The notes beneath the pieces were generated by a model. The model was given only the letters and a program-made list of their open reading frames with translations, made no database searches and was not told where the DNA came from. Of a stretch of 64,000 nt of DNA, positions 1-12,672 are shown piece by piece. This DNA is from Chamaecyparis obtusa (Eukaryota; Streptophyta; Pinopsida; Cupressales; Cupressaceae). A program made the position numbers and the translations under genes. Within the stretch, counting starts at the first letter, position 1; each line of letters opens with the position of its first letter. The stretch covers positions 898,001-962,000 of the forward strand of contig BSBK01000765.1 in the NCBI GenBank assembly GCA_027943335.1, read 5' to 3'.

Positions 1-1009
1 GGTTTGACATAAATGACAATACAACAATTGTTTCAATTCAGTTTCCAACAAATACATCATTAGAGTACATCATTGATTTTCAAGACATCAGAATCTGATT
101 ACTTCTTCTTTTCTATTGGAAAGTTGTTTCCCACTTTTCAATTTTTTTGTTTGATTTTCTGCCATTTGTTCTTGTTGATGTCTACAACTTTCTCTTCAAT
201 ATTGTCTTTGATATTCTTTGATATTCTCTTCTTTCCTCCTCTACTTCAAATTTCAACCTTGGTCTCACCATAGCTAGTACGAAAGAACACTAAAGTTAGT
301 AACCTAAATAGAGATAGTTCAAAATAGAGAAAAACCCAAGTAATATAGTTAGAGATTAATATATATAAGTATATTATTATTGTGAAAACTTATATATTCA
401 TTTATATATATAATACTATTTACTTGTATATGATTACATTTTTATTGACACTAAGATAAAAATTTGTTGAATTCAAATTTCATATGTTTATTATTATTAA
501 TAATGCATGTCAAGTTATAGATTTTTTTTTGTGTTATATATAAATACATATTATACATGAACACAAAAATGTATAACAACAAAATTAGATTAGAATATCC
601 AATAGAGTAAATAAATTATAATCATTATAAAAATATGGAGAGAATGAGAGCAATAAAAACTCTATGTGAAAAAAGAACAAAATCTCTCCAATCTCTTCAA
701 TCTATGACCTGTTAAACAACAAATCAAATGACAAGAATGAAATGAGGAGAAAGTCTTTTATAAATTCAGGGCATCTCCTCATATTCCCAAAATGTGCCTC
801 TTGAAATTCCTTCTCCTCTCCAAATTCCTCTACAAAAAATCTAAAACCCCCCCCAAAGCTTGTAATTGGGCATGTAAATTAAAAAAAAATTGCATGCCCA
901 TGAAGGGCGTTTTGATTTTATTTACAATTTTTTTTAAAAAAAAAAATTAAATTAGGCCAAATGGCCATTTGCACGATAATTTGAAAAAAGTAAAATAAAA
1001 ATTAAAAAT
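1..1009. other. AT-rich stretch without a gene
   Basis: Very AT-rich sequence with short homopolymer runs. The only open frame of note (73-273) is a run of Phe, Leu and Ser codons from T-rich DNA and looks non-coding. I see no retroelement domain here. Confidence 0.5.
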
Positions 1010-1235
1010 ATTGATTGGGGACAGCGCCACCGCCCCCCATCCCCCCTCCTTTTCATTGCAGATGGCAACGACCTACCCGTCAGCAGCGTACGCTGCATAA
1101 CAAGGGTTGTTGTCCCCACCATGTGGAGTCTACCTAGCTGGCAAGGCCCTCACGGGTTTCCCCACTAGTGTGGGGAACTCCACAATCACGGGGGTCCCAT
1201 GGCGGGTCCCTCTGCAGGCCCTCCACCCCCCACGT
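1010..1235. other. GC-rich island with palindromes
   Basis: A block of about 220 bases, strongly C and G rich, set in AT-rich DNA. It contains a perfect 14-base palindrome (GCAGCGTACGCTGC, 1083-1096) and a hairpin with 8-base arms TTCCCCAC / GTGGGGAA and loop TAGT (1158-1177). An outer pair GTGGAGT (1123-1129) / ACTCCAC (1177-1183) encloses that hairpin. No ORF is apparent. It could be the 5' end or LTR of an element, or a host regulatory or CpG-island-like relic; I cannot tell which. Confidence 0.5.
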
Positions 1236-2031
1236 AGAGTTTTCTTTAAAAAAAAAAATTTATAAATGACTACATGGGTGGCCATTTTTTGGGGGCTTTT
1301 TCTAGTCTTAAATGGACCATTTTAATTTTTTATTTTATTTTATTTTTTATTTTATTTTTAAATTAATTTTAAGCGTAATTGACTTAAAATCTTTATTATG
1401 TATATGACATATTCTCAAAATATTCTTGTACTGGTGTCCTAGCTTGTGCTATAGCTATATAGGTATGCCTCTCAGCATAATTAATGAACACATAAATTGG
1501 TACCATATAAACATATGTTGATTGAAGAAATTACATCTAGAAAGAGTTTGATCAAAAGTGGACATTATAGGGAGGAAGGTTTGAAAGAAAGGGCAAAGAA
1601 TTTGATGAGTAGGTGCATTTCAAGTAAGCCACTTTGAATTAAAATTATTCACAAATTTGATTCTTGCAGTTAGATTTTAAGTTCTTTTATAAGGAAAATT
1701 GTTAAAATAGATAACCCTACTAAACCAAAAGGAAAAATGGAAAAGGTTGAAATGAGAAAAATAAAAAACAAGAAACAAAATACTAAAGAAGATCAGGGCA
1801 ATAAAGAAAAAGGAAATTTGTATTAGGACTTGATCAATTCCCAAGGTCCAAACAAAGATCTAAAAGAATCGCATAATTAAGGTCGGATGCAAAGAAATTT
1901 GAGGACATACATAAAGACATTGGTGATATATGGACTACAATATGGGGCTATGATTTGTTGTTTTTCTCTATAGTTAGAGAGTTAGGCATGAGCTATTATG
2001 TAACCCATGGAATCTTAACTTTGCTAAATTT
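1236..2031. other. Non-coding AT-rich stretch
   Basis: No ORF or repeat domain recognised. T-rich and A-rich runs flank 1250-1370, next to the GC-rich island. The stretch leads into the broken frames that start near 2032. Confidence 0.4.
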
Positions 2032-4690
2032 TTGGTACCAAATATATTTATAAATATTGACCTAATAAGGATAATGACAAATCATTATGACCAAGAGCGT
2101 AAGGCTATATGCAATCTACAAGGTGAACAATTTATACATGTATCAAAAACTGCAATATTTGAGGTGTTTGACTTGGATGACAAGTGTGATTACCCAATTA
2201 TGTTTGAAGAGTTGAGAAATGATTATTGGAGGATGGATACTACCTATAAAAGATGAAGATTACCTCTACATGGGCCCAGGAATGAAGGGAATGTGGTTCC
2301 ATTATAGGACGAGGATGGACCTCCTTTACAAGTTAGTCTATTATAAGCATACTTAAAATACACGTACTACTCTACTGGGTAGGTGATAGGTATAGAAGAC
2401 CCCAACTTCATGTCAATTGTACCCATGGTGATTGTTGCAAATAGCCATTATCAAAATACCAGGCTTATTGATTATGTTGCATATGTATCAAGAATGATTG
2501 ATGAAGGGTTAAGTTCAATTAAGAAAGACTTTGTAAAGGCTTACTTAAAGCATTATTCATTTTTATGCACATAACATTATACTATAGCTAGGAAATTGGG
2601 ATGTGGCCTAGCTAACTAAAAATCACAAGGTTTGATAAAGATGGATAGCCATTACCTATTCAATTATGGACATCTATTTGTGATAGTAGGTTTACAAATT
2701 CAAACTACTGTTACTTTGAGGATTATTTTTTTTAAACCTTGTATAGGGTGTACAACCATCCTTATGATTATCATTATTTGATGAGATAAAGAAGTTTCTA
2801 AGACCCAAGGATTTGGATTATAAGAAAATTATGAACCAAATTTGGGGTGATTGGTATTGTTTTGTTGATTACACTATGATAAGAGTATATGGCTTTGAGG
2901 GAACACCCTTCATGGTACCCAAAAGTATTCTGATGGAATTTCTTATTTAGAGATTGTTAGGGAGTTGGATTACTTGAGCGTTATGAATTTGAGGGTACTG
3001 AACAAACAATAATTTGTACCTAGGTCATTATATTTTAGATATTCCACCATGGTGATAAGGGAAGGTTATGATTTGATTCTAGACAAATTGAAAGAATATA
3101 ATATGAGGCAAGTTTCTCCCATGGAAGGATTTTACCATGAAGGATATATAGACTAGGTGAAAAGGAAACAAAATTTGGATGGATATACTCATAAACCTTT
3201 CATTCATGATGACATTCTTATAAATCTTGAAGAGGATGAGGAAGAGTGGGTCATTGATGAATATAACATAAAGATGAAATAGAAAAGGAAGGAATTGCAA
3301 GAGAATGATATTTTTCTTATGCTAGTGATGAATCCTCTAATGAAGATGTTCCCCAACATAAAGAGTGGAGGATCATTATCCTCCTAACAAGAAACAAGAA
3401 ACAAGTAATACTTTTGAAAATGTGTATGAGGGAACAAGGCAATAAAATCACATATCTCTTATTTTAGATGATCAATTTATTAGTTCCTCTTAATTCAAAT
3501 CCTTCTTCTACTTGCACAAAGGTAAAATGCTAAGGGAATAATTTGCACATATTTCTCTAACCAATGAGAATTGGGTATTGAAAAACATTAAAGATAGATG
3601 TAGAAAAAGAAATGCAAAGTATGACCCCAGAAAAGGGGAGGCAAATACTTGAAGATGTTTGGGGTGATAATCTTTCCATGATGGAATGTAAACTCAACAT
3701 TGGTGTTTTACAACTTCTTACATGATAGTGGGGTGAAGAAAAAGTTAGATCCAGAAGGAGTGATAGAGGTCTATACTGGATCAGGGTAAACCCTAATGAG
3801 GAATATCTTATACGGTTGGCTTTGTAGGTCCTCATCATAATAATCCCTTGATAATTGATACTATGAAGGTGTTTGTCCATATCATGACCTTAAAAGTGGG
3901 ATAGGCTAATCCACTTTCTACTACATATTTGGGTGTCAATATTTCCAAGTTAAATAAGGATCAGATCAAAGCATTGATCAAGGAATGGGATATGTACAAG
4001 ATGAAAATTGAAAGGTTAGTTAAAGATAATGATTATTTGAAGGAAACGGTCAAGAAAGTCCCTAAAACTATTATAGAAGGTTATTTTGAGTTGAAAGTTA
4101 ATTTTGAAAAGGTGAACTTATGGAGAATCAGTAGTTAAGATCCTAGGTTATGAATACCAAGTTTGGAATAACTTCTTTAATAATGTAGAAAATATTTTCA
4201 AAATTTGTGGTGTAGGATAAATTTTTTTGGGTAGCATACTCAAAAAACTATAAAGATATCCAAGAGATAAAAAGACTAAGGGAGAGAATCAATGAGAAAG
4301 ATAAGACGTTGCAATAGAGAGATCCTCCAGATGATGAAGCTCGTGCATCTACTTAGAATATGGTCAATGAACACAAAAAAAATTTATGAAGACTTGAAAG
4401 ATGAGATCAAAGGATTTTTAGATGTATCAGGACAAGGGTCACCACCCTATTTAAGGAATATGGAAATCCTAGATAAAAGAATGAATGGTTGAAAAATTGC
4501 AAGAGAACCCTTAATAAAGCTTTGGATAATGCAAAGGGGGGTCCTTCTTTGGGGAAACTTCATAATGACTTAGAGAATATGATCAACATTTAGTATGCCA
4601 TGAGGGATATAATTCAAGACACGAACACTTATTCCTCTAAGAGGTATCTTAATCATATCACAAAGGCTCATAAATTGATCATTTAAACAT
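2032..4690 (+). pseudogene. Decayed retroelement-type ORF, unknown protein
   Basis: Plus-strand frames at 2032-2256, 2383-2574, about 3056-3280, 3929-4138 and 4292-4492 read as pieces of one long protein broken by many stops and frameshifts. The N-terminal piece is globular, with a segment ending in the hydrophobic pattern IFEVFDLDD. The middle is acidic (EEDEEEWVIDE). The C-terminal part (3929-4680) is rich in Lys, Glu and Leu and looks coiled-coil. The layout of globular part, acidic stretch and coiled coil resembles the unknown ORF of element B (14322-17045), so I infer an ORF of a non-autonomous LTR element. No named domain is recognised and no LTRs were found around it. Confidence 0.4.
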
Positions 4691-6384
4691 AATTTCATTT
4701 TGTTAAGATTAGTTAGTATTTATTTTTGAAAAGACACTTTGAAGAGGCATGTCCTCTTTCAAATATTTCTATATAATTAACTCCATATGTAATGTTTTAT
4801 GATTAGTATTAAGACATTTTCATAACATATAAGAAATTTAATAAATCTATACTTTTTGTCATGTTGAATCATTTTTCTTTTGAATTTTAGTTCTTTAGGG
4901 TTTTTAGTTCAAGAAATTGAATACTATTTTAAAATATTTTATGAGTATTATCTTTTGTTAGGATTGTTTGAATATCTAGCATAATTGAATCATCTAAATA
5001 TTTCACATCTTTACGAATGCTTGTCTGATTGGTCTCCTTAAGTTGGGGATAAATTTGAGTGGATGAGTTTTTGATAACATAATTAATTGCATCTTATATT
5101 AAGAAATAAATAGTCAATACACCTTTACAATGTATAGGTTTAAAAATAGTCCTATAAAGTTAGATGTGAATATCTTTGGAAGGAATGACTTTGTACCCAA
5201 AGAAGGAGAAGGCGATACTCCTTAAAATAGTAAATATTTTTTATCAAAAACAAAGAACATGGGAATCATAAAAGTAGAAGACTTGGGAGTAGAGGTAGTA
5301 GAAGATGAAAGATAAAGTAAGAGATTAAAGTAATCATAAGTTAAGAAGAAGAAAGTAATCAGAAAGAATAAAATAATCACCAATACACACTAAAAATTAT
5401 AAAGTGATGCCAATTCCAATTATCAAACCCCCATGAATGACTGGACCAACTAACAAGGATAAAGACTCACCCTACACTTTTGGCTCTACAAAACCAAGGT
5501 GGGTAAACTTGAATTTCATCAAATACTACCCTCATTAAACACATCCTTGAATTTGATAAATAGATTATCTCATAAGATGTTCAACAATAAAAAGAAAATA
5601 CTAAGTAATGGCTAACTACACTTTGATTCTCAATTATTATGGAGCATGAGATCTACACCATAAATTAAACAAGGAACTGAAATGAATTTAATCAAAAGCT
5701 GGTATAACCAGACAAGATGAGCCAATGAATTACCAGTTATAGCGTATTTAGATCAATTCCTTATCATTAGACAATACTCTCAATTTACAACTTATTATAT
5801 GAATGACATAAAAATGCTAATGATCCAAGACTTGGATTATTATTGCATTGCAATAATATCTATTCATATAATCCAAAGTTATACTTCTTAAAATGATCCT
5901 TATGCCAACCTTATGAGCTTATGAATTAATTTTCAGCATTTTAATTGATCTTCGATCAAATCTTAGAATTAAAACATATGCATATGAAAGATATGCAGCG
6001 AATTGAATAAAAATTTTGAATTATTAAATTTGTAACTCATAAAACCAACATAGAGGAGAGAACCAAATCTGGATTATATTTCATTAACCTTAGAATCATT
6101 GTCTTCATAAATTATATTTTCTCATTAAAATAAAACTCAACAAGACTAAGACTCCAATTCTAAACTTTTAATTTTCTTTGTAAAAATGTTACACACGACT
6201 CATGAAATCTATTAAACCTCACTAAGACTAAAAATACACAAAATATTTCACTATAAAAACTCTCAGCCCTCTCCTAAGTGATCTTGGTAACCATTTTATA
6301 GAATAAGGATTGCAACAAGCTATGGATCACTTAGGGAACAAAGTCTTAATTGCATTAAAAGAAATAATAGATTTGCAACAACAT
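4691..6384. other. Non-coding stretch
   Basis: AT-rich, with no supported ORF, repeat or RNA gene seen. It may hold non-coding parts of the decayed element to its left. Confidence 0.4.
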
Positions 6385-6904
6385 TTAAAATAGAAAACTA
6401 AATTGAAAAAGATAGTAAGAGAATTGCAACAATAACATGACACTTGGCATATTCTTCTGGATGTGATCAATTATAGCTTCCTTAGGTGTAACGTAAGTTT
6501 CTTGTAGCATTAACAAAAAACTCAAGGTGCTCATAAAGATAGTTGTCCTTCTCCTTGCTTTATCTAATGCCATGTCAATAACCAAAACACAAAAAGATAA
6601 AATAACGGCTTGGCAACCTATCAAACCAATTTCCCTTGGTTCATTATTGCTTCCCACATGGATATCACCCAGTTTGATGGACAACTTAATTTCTTAATCA
6701 TGTCCAATTGTGTCACAACCTCATTCCATTATGCATCAGGAGTTTTAGGGTTTTTACACATCACACACTTATCTCTCCATGCATGCTCATTTTCTGATAG
6801 TGCATTTCTTGTCCTTGGTAACAATTGTACCCATTCCTCAGAAAACTTATCTTTTTTCTACTTCCTTGGAGGCATAGATTGAGTTGAGGTACTAGGTTCC
6901 ACCA
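6385..6904 (-). pseudogene. Broken unknown ORF
   Basis: Reading the minus strand from an ATG at 6904 gives MVEPSTSTQSMPPRK, then a stop, then an amphipathic stretch containing EEWVQLLPRTRNALSENEHA and a cysteine pair (CVMCKNP). It continues with two more stops to about 6630. The neighbouring minus frame 6385-6684 looks like the shifted continuation. The Ser/Thr/Pro start followed by a Trp-rich helical part could be the N-terminus of a retroelement Gag-like protein. I recognise no family. It lies on the same strand as gypsy element E but beyond its integrase, so it is probably not part of the E pol. Confidence 0.3.
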
Positions 6905-7360
6905 TTTCTGTAAAATAACAATTGAAAAAACTAGGAGAAAAATCCCAAGACATACACAAACTTCTTTGAGAGCATGAAAAATTTTGATAGACACTCCTTC
7001 ATTAGAGTAGTCATAGAAGAAAACAATCAAATCAGCAAGTTAGAGATTTTAACTCTTTGAAAATCAAAATATTTTGAAAAATTTCTAGCATGTCATTGAC
7101 CTTGTCTAACATGGTACAAAACCACTATCCTAGACCCCATCTAACTTTCGTCAAACCAATTCAACCATCTTCAAAGCATAAAAGACCAAGAGTGCAAATT
7201 CACAACTTCAAAACTTTCACTTTAGATCAAATCGCAAACTCATGTCATAATGAAAATATTCACCCTAAAAAGACTACAACCTTTAAACAAGAACACATCA
7301 TTAACTCATGACCATTCACTAATATTTTTATTTCAAACCTCCTTGCAAGATCACAACCCT

Positions 7361-8357
7361 AGGGTGACCCCACAATAGTGGGTTACACTTTTTTAGACAT
7401 ACTGATTTTTGCTGAAATAACACATTTTCAATAAAATATGATTATTTAATCCTTGAGAGGTTTGATTGAAGGAATTAATTACAAATGGTTAGCTCACATC
7501 CTCTTAGATTAAAAAAATAATTATATAACATCTATACTCCTCATTCATACATGCAATGGAGTCTCCTTCGCACCTATTAAAATGTTGACAAAAAATCACT
7601 TTGACTTTATCTTTTGGGAGATCAAATGAATCCATTTGACAAACCTATCTATGTAGTAAGGTACTACTAAGAACAATATTTCTAATGATTATAATATTAA
7701 TATGTATTAAGTTTATTATGACTTTTTATTTTTACTTTTACTAAACATAGATATCTCTCCGTATGTCTACCTCTATGTTTGATGCTTATGGAAAAATAGT
7801 AAATGAGAGAAAAAAATTCTAAAACATATCTATGCCCTAGGTATTTAAGTTCTCTTTCTATAAAAAAAAATAAAAATGAAATTGGACAAATACACAACAA
7901 GTTATGAGCTATATAGTCAAGGTATGTCAAAATTACGTTAGTCAACTTCAAGCGTTAATAAAATATGAAATAATCATGATAATTTCATAAAACTAGTTTC
8001 ATGCCCTCTACATGGATGTTACAAAACTTACTTTGAAAGAATCACATTGATATCTACTTTAGAAAAAAAGTTATGCTCTATGAAAACAACATAACTCTTT
8101 GAAAATGTCATTTTCAATAACATACCAATTTTAGTGGGAGAAAGAAAAACCATTCAAATCAATTCAAAAATAAAAATTAAAAATATATTTAGAATCTAGA
8201 CAGAAAATCCTAAAAGACTCTAATTTACTTCATCTTCTTATTTCAAATAGTTTAACGACAATATGTATCTGAATTTGAAAGTTTTCTTTAAAATGTAGAG
8301 TTTAGTGTCCGTTTAGGCAAAAAAGTGTAACCCAAAATTGTGAGTTCTCCCCCTAAG
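7361..8357. repeat. Inverted repeat arms flanking about 0.92 kb
   Basis: The left arm (7361-7395) and the reverse complement of the right arm (8319-8357) share CACAAT-NN-T followed by GGGTTACACTTTTTT, with weaker similarity further outward (CTAGGG / CTTAGGG). The inside is AT-rich and has no ORF. It resembles a MITE or other TIR element, but I see no matching target site duplication, so the call is tentative. Confidence 0.35.
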
Positions 8358-8366
8358 AAGTTCACA

Positions 8367-8640
8367 CCAAAAAGTCTTGTAGACTCACAAAGACTGTTGA
8401 TTGAAAACTCCAGGAAACATGGTAACATCTTGCACCATTGCAGAAAAATCCATTAACCTTCATATAATCATGTAATGATGTTCCAAAAACATAATTAACA
8501 TTTAAATTTATTATTTTATTACCAAACACATGTCATCATCTCGCAAGATCGCGACCTTAAGAGGTTTCGGGCAAAAAATCTTGTGGACTCATGGTGACTG
8601 TTGATTGGAACTTCAAGGACGTGGAAAGAATCTCACATCA
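8367..8640. repeat. Diverged tandem duplication, about 205-base period
   Basis: The phrase around 8376 (TCTTGTAGACTCACA, then GACTGTTGATTG) recurs around 8578 as TCTTGTGGACTCATG, then GACTGTTGATTG. The period is about 205 bases. Flanking text also resembles, including a nearby GCAAGATCGCGACC motif. This fits an old tandem repeat in the 3' region of a Tat-type gypsy element. Confidence 0.4.
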
Positions 8641-9769
8641 TTGTAGCTTTTGATACATCCTTTCAAAACCCTTTGTGATGATGTGAAAAGGAATTTATTC
8701 CTTTAAATCTATATGGTTCATGTGGCAATATCTTGTAATATCGCATGTAAAATTCAAGTATTTATTATAATCTTGCAATCTTGCAATTCCAACATAGAAC
8801 ATTAGTTAACTTCAAAACCTAAAGACACATGGCACCCTATCACTTGTTCACACTTCAAAAACTTAACCCTAAAAGATTCTTCTAAATATAGAATAGACAC
8901 AAACTTAGCCACTAGACAATATTATTGCATGATTGCAACCATAAACGCTTAACCACTACTTTTTATGCAATGTTGCAAAAATGTATAACTTGACCTCCAC
9001 ATTGACCTCATCACAAGGTCACAACATAAAATGTTAACATAACTTGAACCCCATGAGCTTTTATGAACAACTTGACTTAACCACCAATGCGACATCACAA
9101 CACTTTATGTTAAGTGAGAGATAACCTCACAAACTTCTGTAAGAAACAAAGAATAACCATTAACATAAACCCCCACATGTTTGTAGCTTGGAAGTACTAA
9201 CTGTCTGGTGACTTGAGACCCTGTGACAAAAAAGACATGAATGCCAATGCTACTTCAAAATCGTTAGATGTAACATGACAAAACCCTTGCAACAATGTGA
9301 TACATAGGACCTAATATTTTCGCAAGATCACAACTGTCTAGACTTGACATTTTAAAATCTTGTGACCTTGTGCCTAATTGTTTATAAGATATCGCTAGTT
9401 CACATAAATAAAACCTTTAACCAAATAATACTTGTGAAAAAGTGGTAAAGTATGGACTAATGAGAGAAAACATCTTAGGTCAAAATAATTTCAACTTCCA
9501 CTCGACACATGAAAATTTAAAAGATAGAGCATTTTTTACCAACTTTACAAGAAAATTATCATGTACTTTTCCTTTTTTTAATTTCCAACAGTAGCTCTAA
9601 TTGGGGACACTTATTCTCTCAGGATAAGATGAGAATATCAAAATCTCATGGTTAAGAAGACCAACCAAATTATAGAGCACAAAACCCTAAGCCTAAAATA
9701 TACACACAAACCTATTTACATATATACAACCTACCTACTATTCAAAGATATATTTCATTATTTAAGGAG

Positions 9770-10985
9770 AAATAATGCTTCAGAAATTGTTCATGAACTA
9801 CAATTATAGAGTATTTTTGGCCATGTCCTTTAGTAGATATGAGTCTTCATCCCATTTTTTGTCAAGAATGATGGGCCTAACCACATAGGGTCAAATTTTT
9901 AGGTCTACCCTTTTCTTTCAATCTGGCATTTCACATGAGGACCATGTCATCCACTTCATATTTTATTATAGTGGTCTTTATGTCATATAAATATTTAACC
10001 TACATCTATATTTTGGCATTTCTTGCACTTTATTCTCTTCTTATCTTATATAACTACATTAGATCATTTATCCTCATCAACTTTTCATTATCTAAATCCT
10101 CATCATAAAACTATACAAACTTATACATTTGCATTAAGTTTTTCTGAGGAAACCTAGCCTGAACACCATATACAACATCAAAAGGTTCACATCTAGCTGT
10201 CTTTTTCACAGTCTCTTTATTAGGCCATAATCTAAACCTTTACTTAGAATCCCAAGCCTTCTTATTTTTTTCCAGGATCCTTTTGATTATTTTGATCAAT
10301 CTTTTATTGCTTGATTTAGTTTGGTCATTTCCTTGGGGGTGATATGAAAAAGAGTAAGATATTTGGATCCCATATTTTGACAAAATGTGTTGAATTCATC
10401 AGACCTGAAACATATTACATTATCAAATACTATTTACTTAGGGGAGACAAATCTTGTAATAATATTCTCCATAGTAAAATCTATCACCACTTTACTTGTA
10501 TCTCTTCTAGTAGGTATGGCCTCTACCCACTTAGTAAAGTAATCAATAGCCACCAAAATCCATGTGAACACCACTTTATTTTCCTACAATTTCTCCAATA
10601 AATTCTAACCCCCATTTCTGAAATGGTGTTTGAAAATTTGCAGGCTTAAGAGGTAAGTTACCTGAAAAATTTAACTTACCCGAAAACCTCTAGCATGCAT
10701 CACACACTTTTACCATTTGATGTGCATCTTTGGATATAGTAGGCCACCATAAACCAAACCTCAACACCTTATGAGCTGTAGTCTTAGCCATGTAATATCC
10801 ATTGCACACTCCACTATGTATTTCCTCTAAAATATTCCTTGGTATATTCTGATCCACATATTTAAGAAACACACCTTCATTGATTCTCCACCACAGTCCT
10901 CCATTGACTATAGAATATTTGATAGCATGCAATTTTAAGGTTATTTTCTTATTCTCATCCATATCAGGAGGGTGAATCATTTTCT
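9770..10985 (-). pseudogene. Integrase of gypsy E
   Basis: The H2C2 zinc-binding part is clear in the minus frame 10690-10980. It has HSGVCNGYYMAKTTAHKV, then GLWWPTISKDA and the CDAC pair, the usual entry to a Ty3/gypsy integrase. The next piece (FQKWGLEFIGEIV) starts the catalytic core. Near 10200-10440 broken text matches the core motif leading to a degenerate PYYPQGNGQ-type block. The C-terminal part, down to about 9770, has many stops. The enzyme would insert the element's cDNA, but this copy is dead. Confidence 0.75.
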
Positions 10986-11846
10986 ATAGGTACATAATAA
11001 TGTCTGTGTACCATTCACATTGGTCAAGATCACATATAGATGGTCTTTGATTTTCTTCTAATACATCAATATGGTTAGCATCAAGATTTTCTTGAGCCAT
11101 AAGTTTTTCTAACCCCCGGCCTCTTACCAACTTGGTAATTTGAATGTCTATATTAAACTCTTAGATCCTATTAATCCTTCTACATATCCTCCCAGAGGTC
11201 TCTTGTTGAGTGAATATGTCCTTAATAGCTTCCCTAGGTACATAAGAAACAACAATTGCTCCAATTAGATAACACCTAAAAGCTTTAATAGCTTTCACCA
11301 ATGCATATTCTTGTTTTTCATTAATTTCATACTTTAATTCTACATCTTGCAAGGATATATTGAGGAAACCTATAGGTTGTTCAAACCCCTCATATTTCTT
11401 CTACAAGAGCATTGCAAAAACAATGTGGAAAGATGAAAATGAGAATATTTGCATAGGATTTTCATAATCACAAGTCCTCAAAATAGGAGCATCCCTGATA
11501 GCTTGGTTGATGTCTTGAAAAGACTTAGAAGGTTCAGTATCCCATTCAACCCTGGCCCCTTTCTTCACCATCTTTGAAATAGGTCTACTAATCTCAGCAA
11601 AATTAGTAACAAACCTTCTTAAGAAGTTTACCTGGTCAAAGAATGACTATATTCCCTTCATAGTTTTAAGTCATGGTACTTTATCTATTGTAGCCACCCT
11701 TTGTGGATCAATTCCAACTCCATATTTTGAAACAATGTGACCAAGTAGCTTTCCTTTAGTCATCCCAAATGTACATTTTATTAGATTCAAGGATACACCA
11801 TAATAGAGTGTTTTAACAATAATTTTCTCTAAGTGTCCATAGTGTT
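10986..11846 (-). pseudogene. RT end and RNase H of gypsy E
   Basis: The RT segment after the active site reads KHYGHLEKI, then SLNLIKCTFGMTKGKLLGHI and GVGIDPQRVATI, which are textbook gypsy RT thumb motifs. RNase H follows, with a degraded first active-site block (IFSFSSFHIVFAMLL then a stop) and the later EKQEYALVKAIKAFRCYL block (11161-11352). Stops are frequent. The upstream half of RT lies 30 kb away at 42196-42980 because element D is inserted here. Confidence 0.75.
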
Positions 11847-12382
11847 TGTAATCACCTAAAAATGGACAAGATCAATTAAGTGAGAAACCAAGGAAAAATC
11901 AAGGCAATTAAATCAAATCAAGCTAAAATCAAAGCAAAATTGCAATCAAGCCATAACCCAAATTTAAATGAAAATTAAAAGCCATAAAATCAATTTAAAT
12001 TAAATAAATCATGATAAATCAATTAATTGTGCAATTAATCTAATTAATTGCATAGTTCATTTAAATCAAATCAACCCATTTAAGGGGTTCACATGGCTAA
12101 ACATATTAAATAAATTCAATTAATAAATCCTAATTTTTCCTCAACCACCAAATGGGAGGAAAATGCATCAACCAATAGGATTTAAGAACCAAGCTCACAT
12201 GGATCAAGCTCACATCGAATCTCCATCACACATAAGGAGAAAGAATCTTGTCCACCCATTTTGTCCTCTTGTCCCAAATTTTGAGGAAAAAATATTTAAA
12301 TGGTCTCCAAAGGTGGAACCATGGACTAAACCTCAACTCAACTATGATCAACCTAACTCCACCCCCTACCCTTGCCAAAATC

Positions 12383-12390
12383 TATAAAAG
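12383..12390 (+). promoter_or_regulatory. TATA box in the D 5' LTR
   Basis: TATAAAAG. The same box stands at the matching place in the D 3' LTR (41858-41865) and in the G LTR (53778-53785). Conservation in three diverged copies supports it as the LTR promoter; transcription would start about 30 bases downstream. Confidence 0.65.
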
Positions 12391-12667
12391 TAAGTCATAA
12401 TTCAATCACAAATCATCCACAAATCTGAGAATAGCACAAAACCTCTTGCAATTTATAGCTAGAAAGGAAAATTTAGAGCTAATTAGGCTTATTTCATTTT
12501 GGAATTAATCTTGTAGCTTTGTTTATCATTCATTCTCATATTAGGGATGTCACTAATGGAAGCTTGTTGAGAGATTCGCATTAGAAAACCTAATTAGAGA
12601 GCCATAGAGTGCTCAATTGTCTTTTAATTTTCTTAATTAGATTGCTATTTGTGGTAATTTAATTGTT

Positions 12668-12672
12668 ATTTT
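12668..12672. other. Target site duplication of B, left copy
   Basis: ATTTT directly before the TG of the LTR of B. The matching copy is 20129-20133. Removing B and one copy restores the LTR text seen uninterrupted at 42133. Confidence 0.9.

Larger units (their letters stand above)
6905..9769. other. Non-coding region, probably 3' region of gypsy E
   Basis: No ORF survives here. The region lies downstream (in minus-strand sense) of the integrase of element E, where Tat-type elements carry a long 3' non-coding region and the 3' LTR. It is dotted with variants of GCAAGATCGCAAC and TTGCAATCTTGCAA, for example near 7344, 8540, 8773, 8921, 8970 and 9323. These suggest an old diverged tandem repeat. 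I could not place the 3' LTR of E. Confidence 0.4.
11847..12672 (+). repeat. 5' LTR of D, first part
   Basis: It starts TGTAATCACCTAAAAATGG, and the same text opens the 3' LTR at 35355 and the G LTR at 53278. It is interrupted after 12672 by element B and resumes at 20134. Confidence 0.9.

Noticed and set aside
73..273. 66-codon hydrophobic ORF as a small membrane protein
   Set aside because: The Phe, Leu and Ser codons follow from T-rich DNA; no context supports a gene.
1..9769. A host protein-coding gene in the left part
   Set aside because: No set of frames with splice sites or a known domain was found. The broken frames at 2032-4690 and 6385-6904 look like decayed transposon ORFs.
11842..11846. 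Target site duplication of D
   Set aside because: The left flank is GTGTT and the right flank (42196-42200) is ATTTT. They do not match, so I do not claim one, although the broken RT frame supports insertion here.
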